A stretch of DNA of 64,000 nt from G963664225 sp964538065 (GTDB lineage: Bacteria > Verrucomicrobiota > Verrucomicrobiia > Limisphaerales > UBA1319). The DNA is taken from NCBI GenBank assembly GCA_964538065.1, contig CAZIDG010000011.1, forward strand, positions 1-64,000. The letters run 5' to 3'. The position numbers were made by a program, and so were the translations under genes. Below the pieces are notes generated by a model. That model saw nothing but the letters and a program-made list of their open reading frames with translations. It made no database searches and was not told where the DNA came from. Shown here in pieces: positions 42,801 to 50,711 of this stretch (position 1 is its first letter; each line of letters opens with the position of its first letter).

Positions 42801-44821
42801 ATCCGGTAGTGAATCCAGTGGGTATAGGGCGCTTCAACACCAGCCAGATTGAACAGCTTGAGCCCCACCGATTCGAACATCCCTTGTTCACCCCGATGGC
42901 CGTAATCGCCCTGTTGAATGCAGGCCCCCAAATTGATCTTCGACCACTTCGTCTTGTAGGCCTTTCCAAAATTGTCGTGTGGCTGGAAGTAATGCCCCCT
43001 GTTCATATCCAGTTTCCACATGTTCTTCCCCATCGAGTAACGCCACACGCCCCCACGCATCCGGTAACGAACATGATCATACACCTCCCCGTCATACACC
43101 AGCGTCCCCCACCACAAGTAATCGTCCCCGCCGTATTGTTGAATCCACGTGGCATTCTCCACGGAGGTCTTTTTGGAAATCAAATGATACACGGGAAGGC
43201 TGTTCATGATGTTGGTGTCGAATGTTTGGACCGAGGTGATGCCGGGACGGGCTGCCCCCTTCCAGGCAGGCACGCCATCATACACCATATAAGCGAAGTT
43301 CGGCTGCGGATCATCCTGATAGGGTACACGCACCGAGGTGCCCTGCTTGTCCTTGGCCGTGATTCTGTATCGGATTAGCCGCCGATGTTGCTGCACATCA
43401 GCAGGTATCGTCACCGTATAGACATCATCCCCCGCCACTTCATCCCCACCTGTGCCATCATCCGTCATGGCCAGTTTGATCCAATTGCTGTTGTAGGCAG
43501 CATCATTCAATTCGATATACGCACCTGGACTGACAATCTGGTACTCCAGAACCACTTCCTGAACCCCCTCAGGATCAGTCACTTTTGCAGTGATCGGAAC
43601 CGCCTGGCCTGATTGGGGTTGTTTGGGATGATGCGCCACCTGGCGAATCTGAGGTGGAATCAACGTGGAATAGGATCCGTTGCGTTTCCCCGGCGTGGGC
43701 CCATGCACCAGCGTGTTGGTGACCACGACATAATTCGTATAGGAATCAATCTGAATGAGTTGGAGCGCCGCCAAACGCATGCCAAACACGACGTCGCTGC
43801 TCTGGTTGTTGCTTTGATGCACCTCAACCGACAAAAGATTGGAGCCCTGCACAAGATTATGTTCAGGCTTCAGCTCGAATGTAACCACCTCAGCCTCAGT
43901 TGCATTGCCCACATTGCGGCTGGCCGGTGTCTGGTAATTCACCACATCGTTCGTCTGCATGCCCAACCGTCCCAATTCCACCCCATTGATATAGAAGACA
44001 GCGCCGTCGTCGAGGAGGGTGGTGATTTCGAGGGCGCCTACGGAATCAGTCGTCACATCAAACCAGGTCCGGAAATAGAACGTCATCTGTTGCGGGCTGG
44101 TGTAGGTGAGCGGCGTTGTCTTGGCCCAAGGCAGGGTGGACTCTTCGCGATAGAAAAGCCCTGCTCCCTCCGGCCATGCCTGGTCCACATACGCAGGCTC
44201 TCTCCACGCGGTTCCCAGATCGTCTCCACTCTGGTTGTACCGCCATGTCTTGGTTTCGGTAAACAACGGCACCTGGTTGGTCTGATATTCATTAACCACC
44301 ACCTCATTGGTCACCACGCTCGAGGCCGACCATGACCTCCAGCTCCCGCCTAAATTGTTGTCCAGGTTTGGATTAAGCAACTCGATGGAATAACCTGGCG
44401 CATCCCCCACGATCGGCCACGGGAAAGACGCTCCGTATTCCACTTCATCCTCAATGACACCCTGGGCATTTCTCAAGACCACACGCTCCCCTTCGTTGGA
44501 CAGATTTCCCTGATAGGGCCCCAAGGCAGAGGCTTGGAACTTCGTAGCGAGAAAAGTGGGGTTTTGCGCAACCACAAGGTATCGATCTGGCTGCAAAAGG
44601 GTTCCTGAGGCAAACGTATATTGGATGCCCGACGTAAAAGCCCATCCACTCATGTCCACCACATTGGTGCCATTATTGTATAACTCAACGAATCCGGCGG
44701 GCTCGGTCTTAACATCCGGGTGGTAGTGGATTTCATTGATCACTATGTCCGCATGCACCAACGACATGGACCATAGAAAAAGCAAACATGCCACCTTCTC
44801 AGGGCAGTGTTTCATCGACAT
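39896..44821 (-). CDS. Giant secreted CotH-kinase / lamin-tail protein (unit 2)
   Basis: I start at ATG 44821 (MSMKHCPEKVACLLFLW), preceded by AGGA; an upstream Met at 44875 would spoil the signal peptide. 1641 residues: signal peptide ending SLVHAD, first lamin-tail domain (IVINEIHYHPDV), a beta-sandwich with FYFRTWFDV and ALEITTLLDDGAVFYINGV, a loop domain, then CotH kinase (about residues 535-845). The latter has VRYRMRGGVWRYSMGKNMWKL, GLYLAIEQEDGKFLDEHG and the acidic site WSEHPWDLDLTWADT. Further lamin-tail domains begin near 1073 (LRISELMYNPPAG), 1243 (VVLNEVMAHTDYV) and 1388 (LVISEFMYHPP). The C-terminal module ends ALFYRARRP. The CotH acidic motif (WDLDLTW) is closer to the textbook form than that of unit 1. 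It lacks the PKD-like domain of unit 1. Confidence 0.85.
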   Translation of the reverse strand: MSMKHCPEKVACLLFLWSMSLVHADIVINEIHYHPDVKTEPAGFVELYNNGTNVVDMSGWAFTSGIQYTFASGTLLQPDRYLVVAQNPTFLATKFQASALGPYQGNLSNEGERVVLRNAQGVIEDEVEYGASFPWPIVGDAPGYSIELLNPNLDNNLGGSWRSWSASSVVTNEVVVNEYQTNQVPLFTETKTWRYNQSGDDLGTAWREPAYVDQAWPEGAGLFYREESTLPWAKTTPLTYTSPQQMTFYFRTWFDVTTDSVGALEITTLLDDGAVFYINGVELGRLGMQTNDVVNYQTPASRNVGNATEAEVVTFELKPEHNLVQGSNLLSVEVHQSNNQSSDVVFGMRLAALQLIQIDSYTNYVVVTNTLVHGPTPGKRNGSYSTLIPPQIRQVAHHPKQPQSGQAVPITAKVTDPEGVQEVVLEYQIVSPGAYIELNDAAYNSNWIKLAMTDDGTGGDEVAGDDVYTVTIPADVQQHRRLIRYRITAKDKQGTSVRVPYQDDPQPNFAYMVYDGVPAWKGAARPGITSVQTFDTNIMNSLPVYHLISKKTSVENATWIQQYGGDDYLWWGTLVYDGEVYDHVRYRMRGGVWRYSMGKNMWKLDMNRGHYFQPHDNFGKAYKTKWSKINLGACIQQGDYGHRGEQGMFESVGLKLFNLAGVEAPYTHWIHYRIIDEADEASSTSQYTGDFWGLYLAIEQEDGKFLDEHGLPDGNLYKMDSGAYGWPYGDLNNQGPTAATDKSDLAAFVTQYSQTSPAPGDAWWRTNLDVNRYYNYQAIVQGIHHYDIGGGKNYFYYLNPTNGIWSEHPWDLDLTWADTMYDAGGQGADPFKNRLLTRTVFNLEYKNRVRELRDLLFNDEQAGQLIDEYAATIYTPAGGLSFVDADRAQWDYNPVMVSSYVNSSKAGQGRFYQFPYEPTVSKTFLGTIQLMKNYVKTRSTLLDNLASDAAIPGTPVITYEGPTNHPVNRLAFRTSAFSSSGGSFGGMKWRLAEITPASAPVRDPENPRKYEIETDWESQELAIFSQTMTIPAEEVKVGHTYRVRARMKDSAGRWSHWSAPVEFVAGETDMVAELQAHLRISELMYNPPAGTDYEYIELVNTSDAVTLDLSGVRFTQGVDYTFASGVSLPPGGHLLVVRAPVDNQFASFRSFYGLGTDTLIQGPYAGFLDNKGETITLKTSGNGTVITSFTYGDGRGWPVAADGTGHSLVADLSGNPDYPGAWRSSVLIKGSPGASEPPTPSGVVLNEVMAHTDYVDPANPGFDSNDWVELFNPSSEAVSLDHYYLSDDASVLNKWAIPSQVVPSHGHVVFDEVSGFHQYLTNGFGLSKAGDQVFLSYLPGNGQDRVVDAISFKGQDRLESIGRYPDGGAAWVSLLPSLGGSNGPVAIHLVISEFMYHPPMTDTNQTDNTVDEYVEIYNPTGTNVALVNDVGAWRVDGCISFSFPTNLVLPPGGVVLLVNFDPSDAILLNAFKERYALTNGDNLFLGPYGGKLANDSGRIAIEKPEAPDVPGDAVSWIIQDEVIYSDSAPWDGDADGLGAALRRIRLTSSGNLADNWKAATPTPGKVEMDAPLVLAAPRQAPGAPFVIRLNGPSGSQVILDCSTNLVDWSEVLKTNLPSGGVEVMDTNSLQNNALFYRARRP

Positions 44822-45023
44822 GGATCCTAAATTAAATCCAGCAAATAGGCTCGTGAGCATAGTGTTGAACTCCATTTCTAAGCATTTCTTATTCCATGGT
44901 CAAACGCCTTTATGGAGCGACAAACTCTTTGTTTCGAATCATTTGACGGCAACTCCCCCCCCACCCCTCGTTTTTTTAGGGCTTGCCCAGTTCGTGACCA
45001 ACCCCCTCAGGCATGATCGGACC

Positions 45024-45236
45024 ATGCATTTATTGAAAAAAGTGTTTCGTTGGGGGGCCAAAGACCAGTTGGTGGCCTCGTTCGGTCAGGCAAGCCTCCT
45101 GCGGCTTGTGGATGGACAACTCTGCCTCCGTGGCGGCAACGTCGATGATCATGCCGCCGCCAAGGAATGGATCGCCCTTTTTTGCCATGAAGCCGTTCCT
45201 CGATGGGAAAAATCAAATACCTCCCCCATGCAATGA
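45024..45236 (+). CDS. Small conserved-looking protein of unknown function
   Basis: 70 residues starting MHLLKKVFRWGAKDQLVASF, then LLRLVDGQLCLRGGNVDDHAAAKEWIALF as a compact alpha/beta pattern, ending CHEAVPRWEK. The pattern of FG.A.L.R..DG...L.GG...D...A.EW..LF.HEAV is one I associate with short uncharacterised proteins in Verrucomicrobia and Planctomycetes. The longer in-frame extension back to 44736 overlaps the CotH gene and is not needed. There is no signal peptide. It is the only plus-strand gene in a long minus-strand region. Confidence 0.55.
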   Translation: MHLLKKVFRWGAKDQLVASFGQASLLRLVDGQLCLRGGNVDDHAAAKEWIALFCHEAVPRWEKSNTSPMQ

Positions 45237-45558
45237 CAATGGGTTCAGGTCAAAGCCACCTGCTGAAGGACAACCCGTTCGGCATCACCGTTTTTCAGGC
45301 TACAGACGCGGCGGCGTCCGACTCTCATCGGCGTCCGACATGTCCCTTTTGATTCCCTGTGTTTTAGGATGAATCCCCGGGGGGCGTCCCATGCGATATT
45401 ACACTAAACGGATGAGGTTTCTGGAAAGACCCATGGCCCATGCCCTGGGTGCCAGGATGGGCCGCTTGACTCATTTCGAGCCCCGTCCGATCCATCCCCC
45501 CATCCCTTCCGGATTTCAGCTTCTGCCTGAAGGACTTATTCAGAATTACCGGATGAAA
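45237..45558. other. Intergenic stretch with a short direct repeat
   Basis: 322 bases without a supported gene; the long plus-strand frame to its right is antisense to the lipoprotein gene. CGGCGTCCGAC occurs twice (45312-45322 and 45329-45339). No hairpin terminator is evident. Confidence 0.4.
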
Positions 45559-45924
45559 TTACTGCACCTTGACGATCTTCAGGACACCGGTTTTGGGATT
45601 ATAATCAAAACGCGATCCCGGAGGAAGCGGAGGGAGGCTGGGCAGGTACTTCTTGGTGACCAATTCATTCAAGTCCTTGGGGAATCGCTCCTCCTGGGCA
45701 TTGAACATGTCGATGGCTTTAGTGATCGAGGCCAGATCCACGACCTTGTTGGCCGATTGCTGCGCCTTGAGCATGGTCCCCACATAATCCGACGGTGCAT
45801 TGAGGGGATTTTCGCCCACCTTGGATACATTGGTCGCGGCTGGTTTATTTTGCGTATCCTGCTTTTCTCCGCAGCCCATAATCAACGCTGACAAAACCAG
45901 CGAAGTAATATAGATCGCTTTCAT
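45559..45924 (-). CDS. Small lipoprotein of unknown function
   Basis: 121 residues. The N-terminus MKAIYITSLVLSALIMGCGEKQ is a lipoprotein signal with lipobox IMGC and lipidated Cys18. A short Asn/Ala/Lys linker leads to a folded part (about residues 45-121) containing ITKAIDMFNAQEERFPKDLN and LVTKKYLPSLPPLPPG, then the strands SRFDYNPKTGVLKIVKV. That layout resembles the C-terminal part of pseudopilin-like proteins from this phylum, where FP.dL..L...gyl..lP.dP..g is common. It is probably anchored to the outer or inner membrane. Seventy-four bases separate it from the secreted protein gene upstream. Confidence 0.75.
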   Translation of the reverse strand: MKAIYITSLVLSALIMGCGEKQDTQNKPAATNVSKVGENPLNAPSDYVGTMLKAQQSANKVVDLASITKAIDMFNAQEERFPKDLNELVTKKYLPSLPPLPPGSRFDYNPKTGVLKIVKVQ

Positions 45925-45998
45925 AAAATCAAATTACACCCCGTTTAAATAACAGCCAACTGTCCCGAGCCCATGATGTTCCCGGAACCCGTTTCCCA

Positions 45999-46790
45999 TC
46001 AATGAACCCACACGCGGTAGTAGGTCGCGGGCAGGGTCGCGGGATAAAAAGTGTCAACGCGATTCCCCGTACCCTGGATCGGCGATCCCACATCCTCCCA
46101 AACGGTATTATTGGTCGATTTCTGAATGGTATACATGCTGCCCAGAGTGGTATCGAACCAGACATTCACGGCCCGTTCCATATTAAGCACTACTGGTTCA
46201 GGCTCGACAGCATAGACCCGGAAATTCCGCAACACCCGTGGGGAATCCACGCTGCCAATGCCGTTGATCGATATCTGCACGGGCGTATGAACACCCACGT
46301 TGGTGGCTGCCGTACTGATCACCTGTCCATCCGCACACACATAGGACAGCATCATATAGCCCTTCCGATACAGGAGGGAAAGCCGTCCCTGGTTGGTTGA
46401 GGCTGCCGGCAAACTGACCCAGTTGTTCGTTCCACCGATGGTACCGATGGAGATGCCGTCCATGCTCTCGGAGTCAAAACGCAAAATGGCACGCGGAGTT
46501 ATGGAAGTAAGGGTGAAGTATACATCGTACCAGGGTATGTTGAGGGTGCCGCTTTTTTCGACATCCACCTCCACCCGGATGTCCCCGCTAAAACTCTGGG
46601 TGGTCTGAAGCATGCACCGTCCAGTCATGACAAGAGAACTGGATGTAAAGACCATGTTGGTCGAACCCGAAAAGACGAAGTTGGTGTCTGCCAATCCTGA
46701 GGAAAAATCGTCAGACAACAACAGCGTGTCCGCCTTGACTGACGGTACCACCAACAACGCTGCGACCACCGCCGCAAACAATGCTTTCAT
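45999..46790 (-). CDS. Secreted beta-rich protein with shared C-terminal module
   Basis: 263 residues with a clean signal peptide (MKALFAAVVAALLVVPSVKAD). The mature part is predicted beta-sandwich, LamG/concanavalin-like by pattern (LLSDDFSSGLADTNFVF, VEVDVEKSGTLN, RLSLLYRKGYMMLSYV, VQISINGIGSVDS). The last 65 residues (MYTIQKSTNNTVWEDVG to LPATYYRVWVH) match the C-terminal module at the ends of the four lamin-tail/CotH proteins. No catalytic residues are recognised. Product and role are unknown; export is well supported. Confidence 0.7.
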   Translation of the reverse strand: MKALFAAVVAALLVVPSVKADTLLLSDDFSSGLADTNFVFSGSTNMVFTSSSLVMTGRCMLQTTQSFSGDIRVEVDVEKSGTLNIPWYDVYFTLTSITPRAILRFDSESMDGISIGTIGGTNNWVSLPAASTNQGRLSLLYRKGYMMLSYVCADGQVISTAATNVGVHTPVQISINGIGSVDSPRVLRNFRVYAVEPEPVVLNMERAVNVWFDTTLGSMYTIQKSTNNTVWEDVGSPIQGTGNRVDTFYPATLPATYYRVWVH

Positions 46791-46835
46791 AGTATAAGAA
46801 TGTCCACCGTATTGACGAGCGTGACCGACCTGGCA

Positions 46836-48962
46836 TCAAGACCGCCGCCCACCTGTCAATTCATCGGCAAGCGAGTCAGCCTGATACACTTTGCGCAGAG
46901 CCTCGATAATGGCCTGGCAATTCACCGAAACCGCCCGAGCCTGTGCTTCTGTATAAATAAAATCAAGCACAAGAGATTGTATGTTCCCGTCGAAAATGAT
47001 GCCCACAAACTCCCCCCTGGCATTCACCACGGGGCTCCCTGAATTTCCGCCGATGATGTCCGCCGTGGATACAAAGTTGAACGGAGTCTTCAGGTTGAGT
47101 GAACCTTTGCGCTCGATCCAGCTTTGGGGAAGATCAAAGGGCGGCTTCTGGCCATGTTCCCCGGCGCGTTGGTACAATCCCTCCAAGGTGGTTTGGTAGG
47201 GAATCTGCCCACCGTTCTCCTCATAGCCTTTAACGATCCCGTACGCCAGCCGAAGTGTGAACGTGGCATCGGGATAGGTCTGGGCCCCTTCAAGGGCAAA
47301 CTTGGCCTTGGCGATCTGCGCATATGCCTGGCGCTTCAGTTCATCCTGGTTTTCCATGACCTTTCGAACAGCGCGTGCCGGAGCGTCGACCAGCCGAGCC
47401 AGCTCAATCATCGGATCCTTCGCCTCATCGATCGCCTGCTTGCCGCCTTCGTATAGAGCACGCCGTACCGATACCTGCTTCAGTTTGGTGCCCAGCACCA
47501 GTTCCTCAGCACGCGCCCGTGGCGACTTACCCGCCAGAACTTTGCGCACCCATTCATGATCACCTCCGAGCTGTTCAGCCAGATAACTCAGGCTGTCAGC
47601 CAGCTTCAACATCTCGAAATCGTCGTAAAGAGGCTCTTCAGAAAACAACTCAAATTCGAGGGATTCCCGGGCAGAGTCCCGATACTCGCGCAGCCTCTCG
47701 CCATTCGGCTTGGACTTTTCATCGGCGGCCCTCAACAGGGTGCGTGCAATGCCAAATAAGGTGGAATTAAAACCATGCGCCGACTCAAACAAATTGTACT
47801 CCAATGCCCTGGGTCGAATCGCTTCCTGCACGGACGCAATGCGATCCCAGGCCCCAGCGGCATCCTTCAATGCATCGTGACTCTCCACTGCCTTCCGGAG
47901 GGTCTCCTCTGTTTTTTGCTTTTGAACCAGCAATTGAGGATCCAGCAAACCAGCCAGAGTGCCTGTCCTCGCCTTGCGACTATTCTGAACCCCGAACAAG
48001 AGATCCTTGGCTCGTCGAGCATTCTCCTCGCTGCGGGCGCTATAGGCGCTTAACAGAACCTCCAGGCGATGCAGATACCTCAAGGCATAGGGAAACCGGA
48101 CATCACGCTGGTACATCAGTTCCGCCATGGTCAGGGAACGGTCCGTATGGCCGGGATGACCGGATACGAAAATCAGTTCGTTTTCTGCAACCCCTTCCTT
48201 GCTCCACTTCAAATAGTGCTCAATTTTGGCGGGCTTGCCGTTTTCATAGGCACGGAACAGGCAGATATCGAGGTTGAAACGGGGATATTCGAAATTATCC
48301 GGATCACCACCAAAAAAGGCGGCCTGTTGTTCCGGGGCAAATACCAACCTCACATCCGTGTATTTCTTGAATCGATATAGATGGTATTGACCGCCCTGGT
48401 AGAGGGTCACCACATCACTGCGCAGGCCAGTCTTGTCGAGGGAATCCTTCTCGATTTCGGCCATCACAGCGCGTCGCGCGGCAAAGGCTTCCTCGGCGCT
48501 CATGCCCGGCTTGACCACGCCGTTGACCCTGGCGGTGACATCCTCAATGCTCATCAGCACATTGAGTTCGAGATCCAGACACCTTTTCTCCTCGGCCAAT
48601 GTCCGGGCATAAAAGCCATCGCGCAGATAATTATGCTGCTCATCGCCAAATTTCTGGAGACTGTCCGCCCCTACATGGTGATTGGATATGATCAAACCAT
48701 CCTCGGAAACGAACGATCCCGATCCTCCGCTATTGAAGCGGACCGAGGCTTTCTGCAAATGCTCATACCAGGCATCAGGGGCTTCGAACTGATGCTGTTC
48801 CTTAAGCGATTTTCTGGGAGGATTGTTATACAGCCACATCCCCTCGTCCGCGTTAACCTGATTACTTATTACTGCCATGTTCATTGCACAGACCATTATC
48901 ATCAACCACGTTGGGATTGCCATCCACTTCATTCCATGGGAGGCCTTGCCATTATTCTTCAT
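46836..48962 (-). CDS. S46-family dipeptidyl peptidase
   Basis: 708 residues, the usual length of DPP7/DPP11-type serine peptidases. The signal region has LMIMVCAMNMAVISNQVNAD; the start may also be Met11. The mature N-terminus DEGMWLYNNPPRKSL is characteristic. The catalytic His is in GLIISNHHVGADSL (about residue 82) and the Ser in IIGGNSGSPVVNARGEFVG (about 639). FFGGDPDNFEYPRFNLD and FVSGHPGHTDRSLT are strongly conserved in the family. These enzymes remove dipeptides from peptide N-termini in the periplasm. They are best known from Bacteroidetes. It stands alone on the minus strand, divergent from the oxidoreductase gene. Confidence 0.93.
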   Translation of the reverse strand: MKNNGKASHGMKWMAIPTWLMIMVCAMNMAVISNQVNADEGMWLYNNPPRKSLKEQHQFEAPDAWYEHLQKASVRFNSGGSGSFVSEDGLIISNHHVGADSLQKFGDEQHNYLRDGFYARTLAEEKRCLDLELNVLMSIEDVTARVNGVVKPGMSAEEAFAARRAVMAEIEKDSLDKTGLRSDVVTLYQGGQYHLYRFKKYTDVRLVFAPEQQAAFFGGDPDNFEYPRFNLDICLFRAYENGKPAKIEHYLKWSKEGVAENELIFVSGHPGHTDRSLTMAELMYQRDVRFPYALRYLHRLEVLLSAYSARSEENARRAKDLLFGVQNSRKARTGTLAGLLDPQLLVQKQKTEETLRKAVESHDALKDAAGAWDRIASVQEAIRPRALEYNLFESAHGFNSTLFGIARTLLRAADEKSKPNGERLREYRDSARESLEFELFSEEPLYDDFEMLKLADSLSYLAEQLGGDHEWVRKVLAGKSPRARAEELVLGTKLKQVSVRRALYEGGKQAIDEAKDPMIELARLVDAPARAVRKVMENQDELKRQAYAQIAKAKFALEGAQTYPDATFTLRLAYGIVKGYEENGGQIPYQTTLEGLYQRAGEHGQKPPFDLPQSWIERKGSLNLKTPFNFVSTADIIGGNSGSPVVNARGEFVGIIFDGNIQSLVLDFIYTEAQARAVSVNCQAIIEALRKVYQADSLADELTGGRRS

Positions 48963-49241
48963 CGTGCTTCCTGTCTGTTGAACTGCATTGCTTTATTTCC
49001 ACACCATGAGTCCTCATTGCATGATTTACCAGAATCGGGCACTCACTGTGGAACGTTAACCAAGCCAAATCCTTCACGTGGCGCCATGCTATGTATTTGC
49101 CCCACCGATGCAACCTCAATCCGGCATTTGTCCCAGGACATGGTCGTGCCTCTCGGCATGGCACCTGACATGGATCCACGCCTTGCCGGGTTCCCGAACC
49201 ATGCTTGACACCCTTTTCTGGAAAAACCATAAAAACAGACA

Positions 49242-50543
49242 ATGGACACCTCAAAGCATATGCCGCGGAGGGACTTTCTCCGCACGTCTCGCAATCTTGC
49301 GGTGGGCACAGGCGCATTACTCGCCATGCCCAGCATTTTCCTCAACAAGGTAAAAGCGGCCACCGGTGAATCGCCTAATGAATTGATCCGTTTGGGAGTC
49401 ATAGGTGCTGGTGGCCAGGGCCGCTCCCATATCTTCCGTCCTACCATCATGCGCAATATTTACGCGCTATGCGATGTGGATCAAAAGCACCTTGGCGACA
49501 CGAAGACGGAGCTTGAGAAAAAGGTCAACCGCACAGTCGAGACTTATACGGATTACCGAAAGTTGCTCGAAAGCAAGAACATCGACGCAGTCCTCATCGC
49601 CACCCCCGACCACTGGCATGCACTCCAGGCCATCCATGCCTGCGAAGCCGGTTTCGATGTCTACGTGGAAAAGCCGATGACCCTCACGATTGAAGAGGGA
49701 CTCGCCATGGTGAAGGCCGCAAAGCGTTACAATCGCATCATCCAAAACGGCAGCCAACAGCGCTCGGACAACAAGTTTCGAACAGCTTGTGAGGTGATAC
49801 GATCTGGACGGTTGGGCGATCTCCAAACCGTTCGCGTGGGTCTTCCGGGAGTTAACTATGCCCTCCCCAATGTGCCCGACAGTGAACCGCCACCGGAACT
49901 TGACTACAACATGTGGTTGGGACCTGCCCCATTCCGTCCCTACAACAAAAACCATGTGCACTACAATTTTCGTTTCTTCTGGGACTATTCGGGTGGGCAA
50001 ATGACCAATTGGGGTGCACACCATTTGGATATCACCCAGTGGGCTCTTGGCATGGACGAAAGTGGCCCCATCGAGATTGAAGCTCGCGCAGAATATGATT
50101 CTCAAAAGAGATACGAGGTCCCCTCGTGGTTTGAAATTACCTACACCTACGCCAACAAGGTCAAGGTCATCTGCGGGCAAAGCCATCGAATGGGCGTCAC
50201 CTTTGAGTGCCAGGATGGGATTGTCTATGCCAACCGAGGCATTTTGGAATCGACCGTGCCCTCAGCCATTAAAGATCCACTCAAAGCAGACGAGGTGCAC
50301 CTTTACGAGAGTAAGGACCACCACATGAACTGGTTCGAATGCATCAAGAGTCGCAAGAAGCCGATTTGTGATGTTGAAATTGGGCATCGTTCAGCAACGG
50401 TGTGCCACCTGGGCAACATGGCCGTTCGAACCGGGAAAAAAATTAAGTGGGATCCCAAAAACCAGCAAATCATCGACAACCCCGAGCTTTCGAAGATGAT
50501 GGGTTACAAATACCGCAGTCCGTGGAAGTTACCAGAGCTCTAA
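49242..50543 (+). CDS. Tat-exported Gfo/Idh/MocA family oxidoreductase
   Basis: 433 residues. The N-terminus has a twin-arginine signal MPRRDFLRTSRNLAVGTGAL with cleavage near VKAA. The Rossmann NAD(P) motif is IRLGVIGAGGQGRSH (about residues 50-64). EKPMTLTIEEGLAMV carries the family Lys of the EKP motif (about 146), and the C-terminal beta-sheet domain includes GQMTNWGAHHLDITQWALG. Such periplasmic members are numerous in Planctomycetes and Verrucomicrobia and act on sugars or sugar derivatives, with NAD(P) folded in before export. Substrate unknown. A perfect terminator follows 19 bases after the stop. Confidence 0.92.
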   Translation: MDTSKHMPRRDFLRTSRNLAVGTGALLAMPSIFLNKVKAATGESPNELIRLGVIGAGGQGRSHIFRPTIMRNIYALCDVDQKHLGDTKTELEKKVNRTVETYTDYRKLLESKNIDAVLIATPDHWHALQAIHACEAGFDVYVEKPMTLTIEEGLAMVKAAKRYNRIIQNGSQQRSDNKFRTACEVIRSGRLGDLQTVRVGLPGVNYALPNVPDSEPPPELDYNMWLGPAPFRPYNKNHVHYNFRFFWDYSGGQMTNWGAHHLDITQWALGMDESGPIEIEARAEYDSQKRYEVPSWFEITYTYANKVKVICGQSHRMGVTFECQDGIVYANRGILESTVPSAIKDPLKADEVHLYESKDHHMNWFECIKSRKKPICDVEIGHRSATVCHLGNMAVRTGKKIKWDPKNQQIIDNPELSKMMGYKYRSPWKLPEL

Positions 50544-50561
50544 CCGATTCTTGCCATCTCA

Positions 50562-50589
50562 GGCGCCGGCAAAACCGGCGCCTTTTTTT
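50562..50589 (+). terminator. Intrinsic terminator
   Basis: GGCGCCGG (50562-50569) pairs perfectly with CCGGCGCC (50575-50582), with a 5-base loop and seven T after it. It ends the oxidoreductase transcript. Confidence 0.95.
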
Positions 50590-50711
50590 ATGGATGGCCT
50601 CCTCCACCCCAGCCGTCATTCAATAGCGAAAAAGCCACCTGGATTTCACCTGTTCGCCACATAATCGTAACATCCGTATGGGATGTTAAGGGTGTTGAAA
50701 TTGTACTGGTT

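Noticed and set aside
45391..45891. Plus-strand frame of 166 residues near 45.6 kb
   Set aside because: It is antisense to the lipoprotein gene, which has a proper lipobox and folded-domain pattern.
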